DNA of 6,290 nucleotides from Lactobacillus sp. GTDB lineage: Bacteria; Pseudomonadota; Alphaproteobacteria; RF32; CAG-239. The notes beneath the pieces are model-generated. The model was not told where the DNA came from and made no database searches. It worked only from the letters and a program-made list of their open reading frames with translations. The stretch is taken from the NCBI GenBank assembly GCA_031263385.1, contig JAISFX010000094.1, positions 1-6,290 on the forward strand. Direction: 5' to 3'. A program made the translations under genes and the position numbers. Below, piece by piece: positions 6,290 to 6,290 of this stretch; position 1 is the stretch's first letter; each line of letters begins with the position of its first letter.

Positions 6290-6290
6290 G

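Noticed and set aside
1..6290. CRISPR array, tRNA, rRNA or insertion-sequence ends
   Set aside because: No regularly spaced direct repeats, cloverleaf-like sequence, rRNA core sequence, transposase motif or paired terminal inverted repeats were found by eye.

Overview
This window looks like accessory DNA from an AT-rich, probably diderm (outer-membrane) bacterium. Every supported gene lies on the minus strand, so the biological reading order runs from high to low coordinates. A decayed YadA-type trimeric autotransporter anchor points to an outer membrane. AT-rich codons, good Shine-Dalgarno sites and very short gene spacing are bacterial. The species cannot be named from sequence alone. An AT-rich host-associated or gut lineage that keeps defence genes while other genes decay would fit, but that is a guess.

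Right part (about 4399-6290): this stretch mixes partial and damaged genes. It begins with the C-terminal 118 residues of an unrecognised protein (5933-6289, open at the window edge). A roughly 200-base gap with one perfect small palindrome follows. Next is a GC-richer YadA-like adhesin remnant (5100-5730) whose frames join if two single missing bases are restored. Last comes an MPPED-like metallophosphoesterase (4399-5016) that is complete except for one in-frame TGA at a position where relatives carry Trp.

Left part (1-4261): this is a compact and apparently intact defence operon. An AT-rich leader with a possible promoter precedes a 930-residue PHP + SMC-like ATPase (TrlF-type). After 17 bases comes a 460-residue putative type II restriction endonuclease with two PD-(D/E)XK-like motifs. 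After one base a further gene starts, and its first 22 codons (67 down to 1) carry the signature N-terminus of a D12-class (Dam/FokI-like) DNA adenine methyltransferase. The inferred order is ATPase, restriction enzyme, methyltransferase, with translational coupling at both junctions.

How the genes may work together: the endonuclease and methyltransferase would form a classical restriction-modification pair. The PHP-ATPase as first gene of the same unit suggests an added effector or DNA-end sensor. The operon is intact, while the neighbouring 1.3 kb carries three inactivating lesions. That contrast is the most informative overall pattern here. The three-gene arrangement is the best candidate for a less described system.
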